Shown: in pieces, positions 1 through 13,300 of the stretch
Position numbering within the stretch: the stretch's first letter is position 1
Layout: each line of letters starts with the position of its first letter
From: Anastatus disparis
Taxonomy: Eukaryota > Arthropoda > Insecta > Hymenoptera > Eupelmidae
Length of the DNA: 64,000 nt
Assembly (NCBI GenBank): GCA_017163975.1
Contig: JAFFSR010000251.1
Span: 5,828,001-5,892,000 of the forward strand
Direction: 5' to 3'
Notes under the pieces: generated by a model
Told to the model about the DNA's origin: nothing
The model's database searches: none
What the model saw: the letters and a program-made list of their open reading frames with translations, nothing else
Made by a program: the position numbers and the translations under genes

Positions 1-905
1 AAAAAAATTTATACATAAATAAAAGTAGCTATTTGTATAAATTATACCTTTGCCTTTAGTCATTGTATACTAAAAAATACCGAGTTTATTATACTGTAAA
101 TATGTCGAGATTATTAATTTTATAGTGAAAAAAATATTTCAGTGTTCTGAAAATTATAGCCCAGTTACAAAATGTGATAAAAAAATTAAATTACTGTTGT
201 GTAGAATAAAAATTAAATTATCAAAATATTTATATTTTAATATTTTAACAATATACCCTGATAAATATTTATGTATATTATTTTTTGCAAAAATAAATTT
301 CAACAAAAAATTAAGTTAAATTTAATAAAATAATTTATAAACCATTTTTTTATTTGTTTATTTAGGGGAGTTATACATTTTTCTATTACTTGTAAAAAAT
401 GTGTTTTTCTATAGTCAAATACATAGCATTTTTAAAAAAATTTCTTTTTTTTTATTTCATAAAAAGTTTTTTATTGAAATATTTAAAAAGTATATTATTT
501 ATCATATTATTCATTATTTAATTTTTTTTGAAAACCATAAAAATACACATAAAAATATTTATACTCTCTTTTTGCTTACAGTATCTTTTTGGAATCGAAT
601 AAAAATTGACCTTAAAACTTAATGTATTTCATTTTTTCTATATGCTTTACTGTACAATCTTAGATTAGATCTCATTTGAAATAGCAATGTCGAAATCTCA
701 TTACAAATTTTTCTATTTCTAATTAATTACATTTGGAACTTAAAATTTTATTATAAAATACTATTATAATAAAATTTTTTTATTAAAAAGATATTGACGT
801 GAGAAAGCTCTAAAGGAACTTTTTGATTAGTCAGCTCATCGCGTAGAATATTTTAAGAATTTTCAATGCGAGTAACCGAAACAATCGAATTATCCAATAA
901 CATTA

Positions 906-973
906 TTACAGCTTTACCATATTCGACGCAATTTTATGTCCATCGAGATCTGCATCATGCTCGTAGATAGTAA
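906..973 (-). CDS. possible last exon of an unidentified minus-strand gene
   Basis: On the minus strand an acceptor-like sequence ending in ATTAG (974-978) is followed by 22 open codons ending in TAA at 906-908. The peptide includes EHDADLDGHKIASNMVKL, whose composition is unlike the surrounding AT-rich noise. Minus-strand AATAAA-type signals lie near 770-785. The family is not recognised and the rest of the gene would lie outside the window or in undetected exons. It could be chance. Confidence 0.25.
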
Positions 974-1251
974 CTAATGTATAAAAATATTTTATCAAAA
1001 ATTTACATGCCTTTTTAATAATGCATTTTAATACGTCTTAAGGTAAATTTTTATATAATATATTAATTATTTAAATTTATTCAAAATAATATAAAAATTT
1101 ATTTTGTATTTTAACGCTTTCTTAGAAATCAACCTTTAAAGCTGTATCACCCGATTTTTATGTATCAGAAAAGAGGGGAAAATTGCATCAGTCAGTGCAA
1201 TCGTGTTCATTCTAGCATTTGCATATACGTTACAATTCACTCAGTGTTTAG

Positions 1252-1259
1252 TATAAAAG
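1252..1259 (+). promoter_or_regulatory. TATA-like box upstream of AGO2
   Basis: TATAAAAG lies 100 bases before the proposed start codon. An arthropod initiator-like TCAGT lies slightly upstream (about 1240), so either could define the core promoter. There is no transcript support. Confidence 0.35.
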
Positions 1260-1351
1260 TATCAAACATAAAGATAAAAACAAAATCGTGCGATATAATC
1301 CAGCATTGAAAGTTTTTGAAATTCGTAAAGAGATAGTTGTAAAATCAAAAT

Positions 1352-4300
1352 ATGAAGAAAAGAGGTAGGTTATTTTTAGAACATTTTAATTTTAATAGTA
1401 AAAAATAGTATATGAAATATTTTATTTTTTTTTAATCACCTGATCATATTACACAAGTTCAAGAATTTTTTGCTTAAAAAATATTGACTTCATAATAAAG
1501 GTTATAAGAATACTACTAGGTAGAAATAATGTATAGAATATACTCTTACATATTACTTTAAACTCAGATTGTATTTTTTCACAAGTCAGAGGCACTGAAT
1601 AGTCATTAAATGATGATCTGCAAATTGCATCATTTTCAACAAAAAGTATATTATTACGAATTTGTTTTGTTACTAAACAACAAATATAATTAATTTATAA
1701 AAATGTCAAGAAAGCGTTCGCAGCGTGGATCGTATCCCGTGCCTCTTGCACAACAGATAAGCGCTCAAACATGAGTCATTTTCACTGATGCAATTATATC
1801 TCTTATCGCTTCATAATAATTTGCATATTTGCATTTTTTTTCTATAATTGCTATTAAACAGTACCCGTGACAGTTCTTATAATATTTTTTTGTAAAATCA
1901 ATAATTTTAAATGAAAGATTCCTAAACTTACCATATGGAAATAATATGATTAACGAGTGATATCATATAACTGTCCCAGAAAAATCTTGTGATCATCGTG
2001 TAAGTTTTTAGAGTAGGAACACTAATTGTTGTTTTATTAAAATATATGTAAATAAAAGATATGTACAAGAATTGAAAAAGATAATATTGAATAATTCATT
2101 ATTATTATTTCAAGTTTTTAGATGTAGCATAGTACAGAATTCGTCATGTTAAAGCACATGGTACGTCCCATGCTACTTGGATACCCTACTGAAAAATCTC
2201 AGGTGGGAAATCACCTGATTTCTCATGCCAAAATCTCATTTGATGATTTTATTCATTTTTTAGGTATTGCAAACCATTTTCGATCGATTAGAGACTATTT
2301 TTCAAAATTTTGGATTTGGAAAATTTTTTTTTTAATTTGGACTTATAAAATTTAGACTGGTTTTCAAAAAAATTTTCAAGTCCAAAATTTTCGAAAATAG
2401 TCCTCAATTAACTAAAAATGGTTTGCAATACCTAAAAAACGGATAGAATTATCACATAAAATTTTGGCATGAGAAATCACCTGATTTCTCATCTGAGATT
2501 TTTTAGTAGGGTAGACTTTTCTTCCTTCCAGTTTTAGACACTACATTTAATTTTACCTGTATTTATTGAGGCTGTTGTCACTTAACATGACGAATACTTA
2601 CAAAATGTTTTAAATTCAAATTACATTTAATTTTCTTTTATTTTAAAGATTGAATAAAAAGAAAATTTATTGTTTTGGTCTTGTGTATAATACAGGTTTT
2701 AAAAAGAAATCTCACGATGCAAAAGAACACCAAGCTCAATCGAGTTTTTCGCATGAAAAACACAGAGTTGCATCTGCACCTGAATGGAGACAATCTGAAA
2801 AAACTCAGCCATTAGAACAATCAAGTTCATCTCAGCATCAACCTCAATCTCATAAAGAATCTGACCAAAGAGAGCAAAATGAAAGACATCAAGCCATACA
2901 GAGTTCTTTACAGCAACAACAAAGACCTTCATCTGTATCTCAATGGAGACAACCTGATAGAACTCGGGTACTTGAACAATCTTCACAGAGTTTAACAACG
3001 ATTAAAAAATCAACTTGGGGGCAACCAAAACCAACCTGCAGCACTAGTACTAATGTATCTGAACAACTTAGCTTTTTTGATAGACCAGCTGCTTTAGAAA
3101 AGACAATGAGTAAAAGCATAGGTAGAGGCAGAGGTAGAGGCCAAGATATTTACCAAAAACAACAACAAAGCCTTTCAGCTTTACCCATGACACAAGTATT
3201 TTATTATTTGCAGCACTTGTATTCTTATAAACCAATTTTTATTCATTCTCATAACCATTTTTATTTATTTTTTTTTTAATGAAAAATATAGTAATTTATA
3301 AACTCTATTGAAAATATCCAAATGGAAATCCGCGTAGATGATCCACATGGATATCAATGAGGATCATCTTCGTGGACTTCCCACACGGAGAGACTTTTTG
3401 GGGCGATAGACCTTGGTAAATCTTGAGGTGTTAGATCCTTATTAATAGAGCGATTCGATGAGGTATCATGCTTTGAGTATAAAGGCCTGAGACCTTTATC
3501 TTGAAAACTGAAGGCATAAAGCCGGACAAAACTAAATCTGTGTATACATCATCCGAACGTAATAGACGCACGGCCTCGGTGACAAAGGTCTCAGACCTTT
3601 ATGCTCAAGACGAGACGACTTACTTACTTTATCGAGGCGCCCGGCCCTACACTACCAGAGGTCTCTCACCCCAAAAAGTTTCTCGGTGCAGATAAAATAA
3701 CGTAGATTTTGAAGTTGGTGAATTTGTTGTTAACAATAAAAGATATTTTTGATCAAAAATATCTTTCTAGTACTGCGTGCGCTAAATCCGCTTGAAGCGC
3801 TCCCTGTTCCGCGTCCTATGTTGCATTTTCTGGCAGGGTATAGTTGACGATTTTTGTGAATTTCGTACACGTATTTCACGTTGGTAAAGCATATAAGTGT
3901 GGCGGCGCGCATGCGCGTATACAGACTAATGGAATGAGAGATACTATGAACAATGAATCAGCTGCTTTACATTCGGTTGATTCTTGTATATTTATATATG
4001 TATATATATGTGTGTGTGTTTCTAAATAACTAGCAAGTTTTTCAGTTTATGTATATTGTATTAATAATTATTTAATACAATTTCACATTCTAAGTATATT
4101 TTTGAAATTGTTTTGGTTTCTTTTTTTTCGATTTAGCATTTGGGGAATGCCTAGTTTTACTGATATATAGATTTCGTTTTTTTATTTGAATTATCATTCG
4201 TGGAGTGCGTTGTTTTTGTTTAGTATTGCTTTTTAAGGGTATAGATTTCGTGAGGCAGATTTACCACACACGTACTAGAAAATAGTGTTCGATACGCGTG

Positions 4301-7300
4301 TCCTATGTGCCATTTCCCGGCACGGCGTAAGCGCTCGAGCGTAGCGAGAGCTACGCCGTGCCAGAAAATGACTCATAGGACCCTTATATCGAAAAATACT
4401 ATTATTATTGACAACAAATTTACCTACTTAAAAATCTACGTTATTTTATCTAGAAAATCCACGTGGATGATTCCAATGGATATCCGCGTGGATCATCCAC
4501 GTAGATTTCCATTTGAATCCACGTGGAATGCATGTTCATCTACATGGATATCCACTTGGATATCCATTTGGATATTTCATCATATCAATAGGGAATAAGT
4601 TTAATAGCTCATTTGAGTTTACACATGTTTTTATTTCTGTTTTTTGTTTCACTTTCTTTATTTTGATGACCTATTTTGCTCACTGGTGAGTAATCCCTGT
4701 TGAAAATAAGTACGTACTTCAAGTATGTACTTTGAGTATGTACTTCAAGTATGTACTTCAAGTATATACTTTACTTAAGTACGTACTATTTTGGAACATT
4801 TTAGTAGGTACTGTTTTGAAAAGTATATACTTTTATTGAAAATATGTACTTTTAAAGTATATTTTGATAAATAATATTTCTCAAAGTACGTACTTTATTA
4901 GAAAATACGTATTTTTTTAAAGTATGTACTTATTAAAAACATTTTGGTAGGTACTTTTTTTAAAAGTATATATTTTTAAAAAAGTACATACTAAAATGAC
5001 CAAAAAAAAAATTACTTTAGCTACAGTACATACTTGAGTATGAAGGTTCATACTTCGTATAAAAGAATATGTATGAAAATGTTCTAAAAAGTATATACTT
5101 CTATACAAGTACGTACTTTTATTAAAATAGAGTATATACCTTTAAAGATAACAAATCAAATTTTACAAAAAAGTCGGTAAAAGTTTGAGATTATTTTTAT
5201 TTTCAATAATTCCTCAAGTTAGTAACTTGGTAAGTATTTTCTTCCTAAAGGAAGATATAAAAATAAGGTAAGCATCGACTCTCCGCAGATCAAAAAGCTT
5301 GAGCGAACAAACTCGAAATGTTATAACTTTATATTCCCACGTCACTGAAATTCAGGTAGAGGATCGCAAAATTAACAAAAACGCCACCTAACAGCAAAGA
5401 CAGAATTAATAATCGATTCGAATAATTTTTTCAGTACTTACGTTTTTAGCTGTTAGGTGGCGTTTTTTCTTAACTTTGCGATCCTTTATCCGAATTTCAG
5501 AGATGCAGGTATATAAGGCTATAATATTCCGTATTTTTTTACAGTTGAAAATCAGTACATACTTTAATAACATACTTTGAGTATGTACTTCAAGTATATA
5601 CACTTTAGATCAAGTACGTACTTTTTGGAACATTTTAGAAGGTACTTTTTTAGAAAAAGTATGCACTTTTCAAAAAGTACATAATAAAGTAAAAAAAATT
5701 TGTCACGTAGCTACAGTATATACTTTTATATGAAGGTACATACATCGTATAAAAAAGTATGTATGAAAATTTTCTAAAAGGTATATACTTCTATATAAGT
5801 AAGTACTTTTATTAAAATAGGGTACATAATTTTGAAGAAAGTACTCATTTTTAAAATAAAAGTACGCATAAAAATATTTTTAAAAAGTACATACTTTCAA
5901 AATAGTAGGTATTGTTTAATAAAGTTCATATTTAAAAAAATATTATTTATCAAAATATACTTAAAAAGTACATACTTTCAATAAAAGTATATACTTTTCA
6001 AAAAAAGTATCTACTAAAATGTTCCAAAATAGTACGTACTTAAGTAAAGTATATACTTGTAGTACATACTTGAAGTACGTACTCAAAGTACGTACTTCAA
6101 GTACGTACTTATTTTCAACAGGGATCTACTATTAAAGTATTTTATATAAAAATTAATGTCTTGTAAATTGCTTAGTTCACTACTTTGAGTTATTAAAAAA
6201 TATTAAAAAGGAAAATATTCATTTCAAATGTTATTAATCAAATATAAAGATTTTTAAATTACTGAAATAAATATTTTAGAAGTCAGTTATACAATCACCT
6301 TCAGGATGTCAACAAACAACAACTTATCAAAAACAAGATGCGCAAGTTCAACCAAAAAGCGAACAGGTACAACTTTTCATATTTTTTCTATAATTTTGAA
6401 TTTTTAATTAATTTCGATTAATTTGCAATGAAAATTAATTTTTTTTTTTTTTTTTTTTATAGACTTCTGTCATTAAGCAAACAAGTCAAGCAATGGCTAA
6501 TTTAAAAATCACAGTAAGTATTATTCTTATTTAAAAAAAAATTTTTTTAATAATTTACGTTTTTATTTAATTTTTTTTTTCTTCAGGAATCTTCATTTGC
6601 TATTCCAAAACGAAAAAATTTGCAACAAGCTGGCACTGAAGGGAAGCCAATAACTGTTTTAACAAACATGATGGATTTAAAATTTGGAAATAAATTCCCG
6701 CCTATTATTTATCATTATGATGTTGACATAAAACCTGAAAAAAAAAAATATTTGTACAGAAAAATATTTTGTGTAGCTATAAAAAAATTGTTTCCAAATA
6801 ATACTCCAAATATGGGTTTTGACGGCAAGAAAAACGCAATTTGCGCAAAAAAATTAAATGACAATTTATTGGTACTATAAAGGATAATTTTTTTTGCAAT
6901 TAGCCAATTATTTTAATTACTAATTATAAAACTTTTTTTTTAATATTAAAGTACTTTTCATGAATAAAATTTGTATTTTCTTTATAGACTACAAAAGTAA
7001 TTATACAAGATGATGATGAGTATGACAATGAATATTCAGTCACCTTACAACTTGTTAGTGAATATGATTCTCAATGGTTAAAAGACTCTAATTATTGTGG
7101 TAAAGAAATAACTGATGAAAAATTAAAATGCATCAATGCTTTAAACATAATTTTGAAGAGTGCCTTATCTTCAAAATCATACTTGGTAATAAAAATAAAA
7201 CTTATAATATATAAAGTGAGAGTAAAAAAGTGCTAAGCGTGGAAAAATGTTAACTCGGAAAAGTTCGTAAAAAGATGTTAACTCAACCGTAGTTCTTCAT

Positions 7301-10300
7301 GCTCGCACTGTATCATTTTTTATGTGCTTTTCCGAACTAATGTCTTTTACCCTGTATGTTTGTCGCTCTCACTCGATTACATAAACAATGACATTCAGAA
7401 ATATATTTTTATTTTTTACTTAGTCATGTCGTTCATATTTTACACCTCCCAAAGGACAAGTAACAAACATCGGTAACGGGATGGATTTATGGCATGGACT
7501 TTTTCAATCGGTTAATATAGGATGGAAACCATTTCTAAATGTTGACGGTAACATTTTCAAATTAAAATAAATATAGCTATTTATACATGTATGTTTGTAT
7601 ACACATATACTCATTTTTCGCAAAGTTTCTAACGATTGAAAAAATAATATTAAAAAAACTGAGAATATAATTAATTACCTGATAAGTGATGCATAATAAA
7701 TGATAAAATTTTTTGCATTGCAGTTTCACATAAGGGATTTTTCAAAGCGCAACCTCTGATCGAGTTGATTAAGATAATATGCTTTGAAAATCAATCTAGA
7801 CCAGGAAGTGGACGATTTCGTGGTAGAGATCAAAGACCGCAAGCACGGTCTCAAGATCTACAACTAACTATGCAAGTAATGAAAAATACATTTAAAAAAT
7901 TTATAAACAGCATGCTTAAAACAGCTGATAATCCTAATAATATTATTTTTAAAAGTTTTTAATATCATATTACGTTCGGTATTTTATCTGTTTATTTTCA
8001 TTATGAATTTTATGTTGTTTCTTATCTTGCGGAAAATTTCGATTTACATCCTAATAATCTATTATTTGCATTAGATGATAAATGATAATCAAGAGAGCAT
8101 TATAAATACAATAGCAGGATTAAGAGTTTCATTGTATAATGCACTTAACAAAAAAGAACGTTCACGCCAAATTATCAGAACATTGGTCAATAAGCGACCG
8201 AGTGAAGATTTCTTTGATGTCGATGGAAAAAAGATTAGTGTACTACAACACTATGAGCAAAAAAAAAATTACAGAATTAAATATCCAGATCTTCCGTGCA
8301 TTATGTTAGCTAACAATTCTCACGTACCAATTGAGGTAATATTAATTTCTAGCCTTTAATGTTTTATTTGTTTGATATAACTAACTTATTCATTAATTCA
8401 TTTTTAAGAATTAAGAATTTTTATAATCAGATAAGAAATGAATAAATCAAAAAGTGTGCCTAGGTCAAATTAGCTTTTAAACGGTAATTTTTTTCATTAT
8501 TACTTCACAAAGAAGTAACTTAAAGTCCAATAAGGAAAATTATTGAAAGTTACTTAATTTTACAAAATAGCCTAAAAAATAGTCATTTTTGGTTCAATCA
8601 TAAAGGTTTATAATTTTTTTCCTTAAAAAATATCGATATTTAGAAAATATATGAGATATTTCTATTTGTAAATTAAGAGTAGAATATATGTGGACTTTTA
8701 CAGATTGAAATCCAAGTCCGAATAAAGCATATTCATTATAACTTTGAAAAAAACACTAGTTGAATAGTTCAAAATCTTATTTTTATAGGGTCAATAATTT
8801 TTATAAATTTTTTTTTAAACTTATTTTTTTCGAAAAAGAAAACAAAAAACCTTATGATTAAGAAAAAATGACTATTTTTTGAGATTATTTTGCAAAATTA
8901 AATAACTTTTAGTAATTTTCTGCACTTGAGCTTTAAAAACCAAATTTAACCTGTGCAAACTTTTTGATTTATTGAATTGTATGTATCCACTAATCAGCCA
9001 AACTAAAAAATCTGTATATTGTAATGTGTAACTCAGAAACGTTTACATATTATTCTTAACAAAAAATAGTTAGCTTTTTATTAAAACTTGATGATTTCGA
9101 GTGAAAATTTAAAATATTTCTTTAGTAAAAAAATAGCTAAAAATTATGATTTTCAATATTTCATAACTTTTTAACATTTAGACCTCGACTTTAAAAAATA
9201 ATTTTTTATGTTTCGGGAACCAAACGGAACATATTTCTACACTTATAACCATTTTTATGTTTTGATCTTACGTTTTGACGTGAAATGTCCCATTTATGCA
9301 TCGGTAACCAATGACACTTTTTGAAACCATACCAACTTATGCCTGCCGAATACGAACAGTAGAATTTATGATTTAAATAGTTTTAAAAGATCAGCAATTA
9401 ATAAAATACTTATGTGTCCTGCATAAATTACAAATCACATTATCTATCAGTGCATATTCCCTAAGTACATAAATTTGGTTTAAAGAATCAATTGTTACGA
9501 TGAAATTTAAAGACTTAAACGGCAAATATCATTGCTTTGCATAAATTAGTAATGTTACCATATCTTTTTTTCAAGTGAATACAAAGATATGGATAATCGA
9601 ACATTTAAAAGAGATATTTGATTTACAATGCATGAAAATATTTGTTCTTGAAATTTTTGTAGTGCGTTTTGAAGATTTTCGTACATATAAGCGTTCATGA
9701 CAAAAAGTAACATTTGGTAATCAATTAATTAAACGGCACTAATATTACACTCCCCCGCTCATACGAATTTGTCTACTCTGACCAGTCGAGGTAAAATATA
9801 AATAATTTTTCTACTTTTTTAGAAGGTGCAAGAACAATTTTTGAAAAGATGGGTTGAAAAGATTTTTAAAACTCATTTAAATGTCAGTGGTTTAATTTAC
9901 AAAGATCTAGTTTTTTGCAGAAGTGAAAAAAAATTTTTCAAAATTTACTATATTTGACATGGGGTCAATTTTGTAAAAATAATCCTACGTTAACGTTACA
10001 TCTCTCAAATGAAAGAGTTTTTAATTCTTTTTTAAATGCTGCATGGTTTTTTACTCTACGACAAATTATTGAAAAATTACAATTCTTCTAAAAAAAACTA
10101 GCTTTTTTTCAACTTGCTATATCTCTCAAGCATTATACTGTATTCAAAAATGTCAAAGAAAAAAATGTTTGTTTTTATCTGCAGCATATTTTAGTTTATC
10201 AATATTCATATTCAATTTTAGATGAACTAAAACTAAAAATGCAAATATTGATAGTAAATTGAAAAACTATTTCTTAAAAAACTAGTCTTTTCAAATTTGT

Positions 10301-13300
10301 CATAAATGTTCATATTGAAATTTGATGAGAAAATTTGGACGGTTGAGCGGAAGAAGGTATCCTTTCATTTTCGATCGAAAACAGGTGCTATTTCATTTTT
10401 GATTGAAAAGAGGTACTATTTTATTTTCAGCTGAAAAGAGGTGTGCCATTTCTTAATTAATTTTTTTCACGTTTTTTTAGTCGAAAATGAATGAACCACT
10501 GAAAATGAAATGAGACTTCTTTTCAGCCGAAAATGAAATAACACCTTCTTCCACACGACCGTCAATTTTGTATATAACTAAAATTGAATATCAACCAACA
10601 ATGATGAACCAAAGTAAATAAAATTGAAAATACTTATTTTTTATTAAAACCTAAAATCATGAATTGAAAAAAATAAAATAAAAAATTTCTATAAAAAGTT
10701 ATAAAATTTTATACATTAAGAAATGCAATCATTTTAAAACAATTTAGTAGATTATGTTTAAAAAAACATGATTGCTTCTTTTCTTATGATAAATTCGCGT
10801 TAGTTTTATCCCATGTTAAAAATTCTCGGAAAAATGCCATGTTAAACTATCTTGTACACTCGACGGAAACATATTCGCAGGTAATTCTTTTACTTTGATT
10901 TAAAAATTCACCAATAAAAATAAGCGAACTAATAGAATCGTCCAATGACATCGTGTGATTTTGAAATCACAGAAAAAGAATTACCTGCGAATATGTTTCC
11001 GTCGAGTGTACATATATTCTAAATAAAATTTGAAATATATTTTTTCTACTAATTTTATATTAAAATATAACGATTTAAAGGTTGAACAACTTTTTCGGTT
11101 GATGAATGTGAAAGTAAAAATTATACCGTAAAAAGAACATAAGTTCCTTCTTTATATGATATTAGCGTCTTATTTAAAAATAGTATATTATTCACCTAGG
11201 GAGTAAAAACAAACATGTCTTAAATCGTATGTAAATTGTCACCCGAGCTGGAAGTGAGAATACGATTTTTTTACATAGACAGCGTACAGTGGGTACTTTA
11301 TTCGCTGAGAGAGAGTAAAGTACCCACCAAACGCGCCTTGTGTAAAAAAATATAATTTAAAATATACATTTTAAAATTCAAGGTCTGCGAAATTGAGCCT
11401 GGGCAAACTACGAATAAAAAAGAAATTCAAGAAAAGTTGACTAAAAATATGATCAGAGCATCTGCTTCTAATACTACTGATAGACAAAAAAAAATTTTGG
11501 ATCTTGTAAGATAAATTTTAATAATAATATTATTGTTTGCAAAAAAGCAGTTAATTTTTTAACCTTTGTAACATTTTTTTAAGTATCAATCAGCACAACA
11601 TAATCAGGATCCATGTGTCAAAGACTTTGATATTTCGATAAGTGGCGAATTTAAAAAAGTACCAGCACGTATTTTGTTACCACCAGCTATATACTACAAA
11701 AACGATAAAACTGCTCCTGTAATAAAAGGAACGTGGCGTACTCTCTCATTCCGGGACACAACAAAAATAATATTTGAAAAAGAAACTTGGACCATATTAA
11801 ATTTAGATGAACGTACAAAAATCGATTGTATATATGAATTTGCAAAAACTTTAAGAAATGAAGGTATATACTATTTAAAATTTTGATTATATAGTAATAT
11901 TATAATTTTTTTTATAAATAATTTTCAATATTTTAGCTCAAAAGTTAGGCATGTATATTGGAGAACCTAAAACACCTTTCGATTTGAACGTAAGACCCAG
12001 ATTGTCTGATATAGAAGCTTGTCTTAAAAAACAAAAACAAAATGGAATTAGATTTGTTATTGTTGTTTTTCCAGACCGCATAAAAAATACTTACGGTAAT
12101 ACAATTTATTTTTAAATTGTTTTGCAAATTTGTAATACTTATTTATAGAAATCATTATTTTAAAAAATTTGTAGCTACTATCAAGCAAGTAGCAGAGTTA
12201 AAAGTAGGAATATTAACACAGTGTATTAAAAGTGTTACCTTGACAGATAAAATAATGAATGGTGATATGTCAACTATCAGTAACATACTTCAAAAAATTA
12301 ATGCTAAACTGAATGGCGTAAATCATTCATTTTATACATTTACAAGGTATATAAAAAATTGTTATTATGAAAATCGCTTTAAAAAAATTGATTTAGAATT
12401 TCATAACATTTATTTTTCAGTCGTCCCAAATGTTTAGAAGTTCCATGCATGATTTTGGGCGCAGACGTAACTCATCCATCTCCACAAATGAGAAACTGTA
12501 TTCCATCAATAGCAGCCGTAAATAAAATTAATAAATAATTGAATGCCATTTCTTTTATTTTTTCAAAAATGATTCCATTTTATTATAGGTTGTAGCTAGC
12601 CATGATCCTGATGCTCAATTCAAGTATAACACCGAAATCAGATTTCAATTGCCAACAAAAGATGGAAAGCAAAGGTTAGTTAATTTAACAAACATTATTG
12701 CAGTAATTTTTTTACTTCGCTGGCAAGAATGCTGGTGTAATAAAGATATTTTTAGCATAATAAATATCGTCGCAATAAAAATTTTATTACCACAAATTAC
12801 TTTATTTTCAGTGAAGAAATCATTTTAGACCTCGAAAATATTATGAGAAAACAATTACTATATTTTTCCCAAAAGAACAATGGACAAAAACCTCAAAAAA
12901 TTATCTTTTATAGGTAAATAAAATCTTTAAATATTTTAAGTTTATTGCATTGATTATGAACAATGGTGCTAAATTATTTACAGAGATGGAGTCGATGATG
13001 GACGCTTTAAAGAAGTGTTGCAAAAAGAATTACAAGCTATTAGAAAAGCTTGTTTATGTTTTAGTGATAATTACAAACCAGCTATTACATTTTTGGTAGT
13101 ACAAAAACGACATCATACAAGATTGTTCCCTATGAGAAAAGAGGATTCTGATGATAGAAATTTTAACGTCAAAGCTGGCACTATCGTTGACACGATTATT
13201 ACTCATCCTTCTCATAAGGATTTTTATCTTGTATCTCATGCAAGTATACAGGTACTTTTCTTTCATCTTAAATTAAATTATTAAAAATTTTTTTTATATT

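Larger units (their letters stand above)
1..1351. other. AT-rich intergenic DNA upstream of AGO2
   Basis: No convincing gene apart from one possible minus-strand terminal exon (906-973). The short ORFs at 125-319 and 401-622 are low-complexity Lys/Phe/Ile translations of AT-rich DNA and are not accepted. The last ~100 bases before the AGO2 start contain a TATA-like sequence. Confidence 0.6.
3306..4590. mobile_element. composite inverted-repeat element in AGO2 intron 2
   Basis: The left arm starts TATTGAAAATATCCAAATGG; the right arm ends as its near reverse complement. Both arms carry repeated short palindromes of the type ATCCACGTGGAT. The inner arms match again at about 3683-3740 and 4395-4456. 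The left arm is interrupted at about 3388-3681 by another inverted-repeat insertion, and the interior holds GC-rich hairpins. It is non-coding; the ORFs overlapping it are shadows. Confidence 0.65.
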
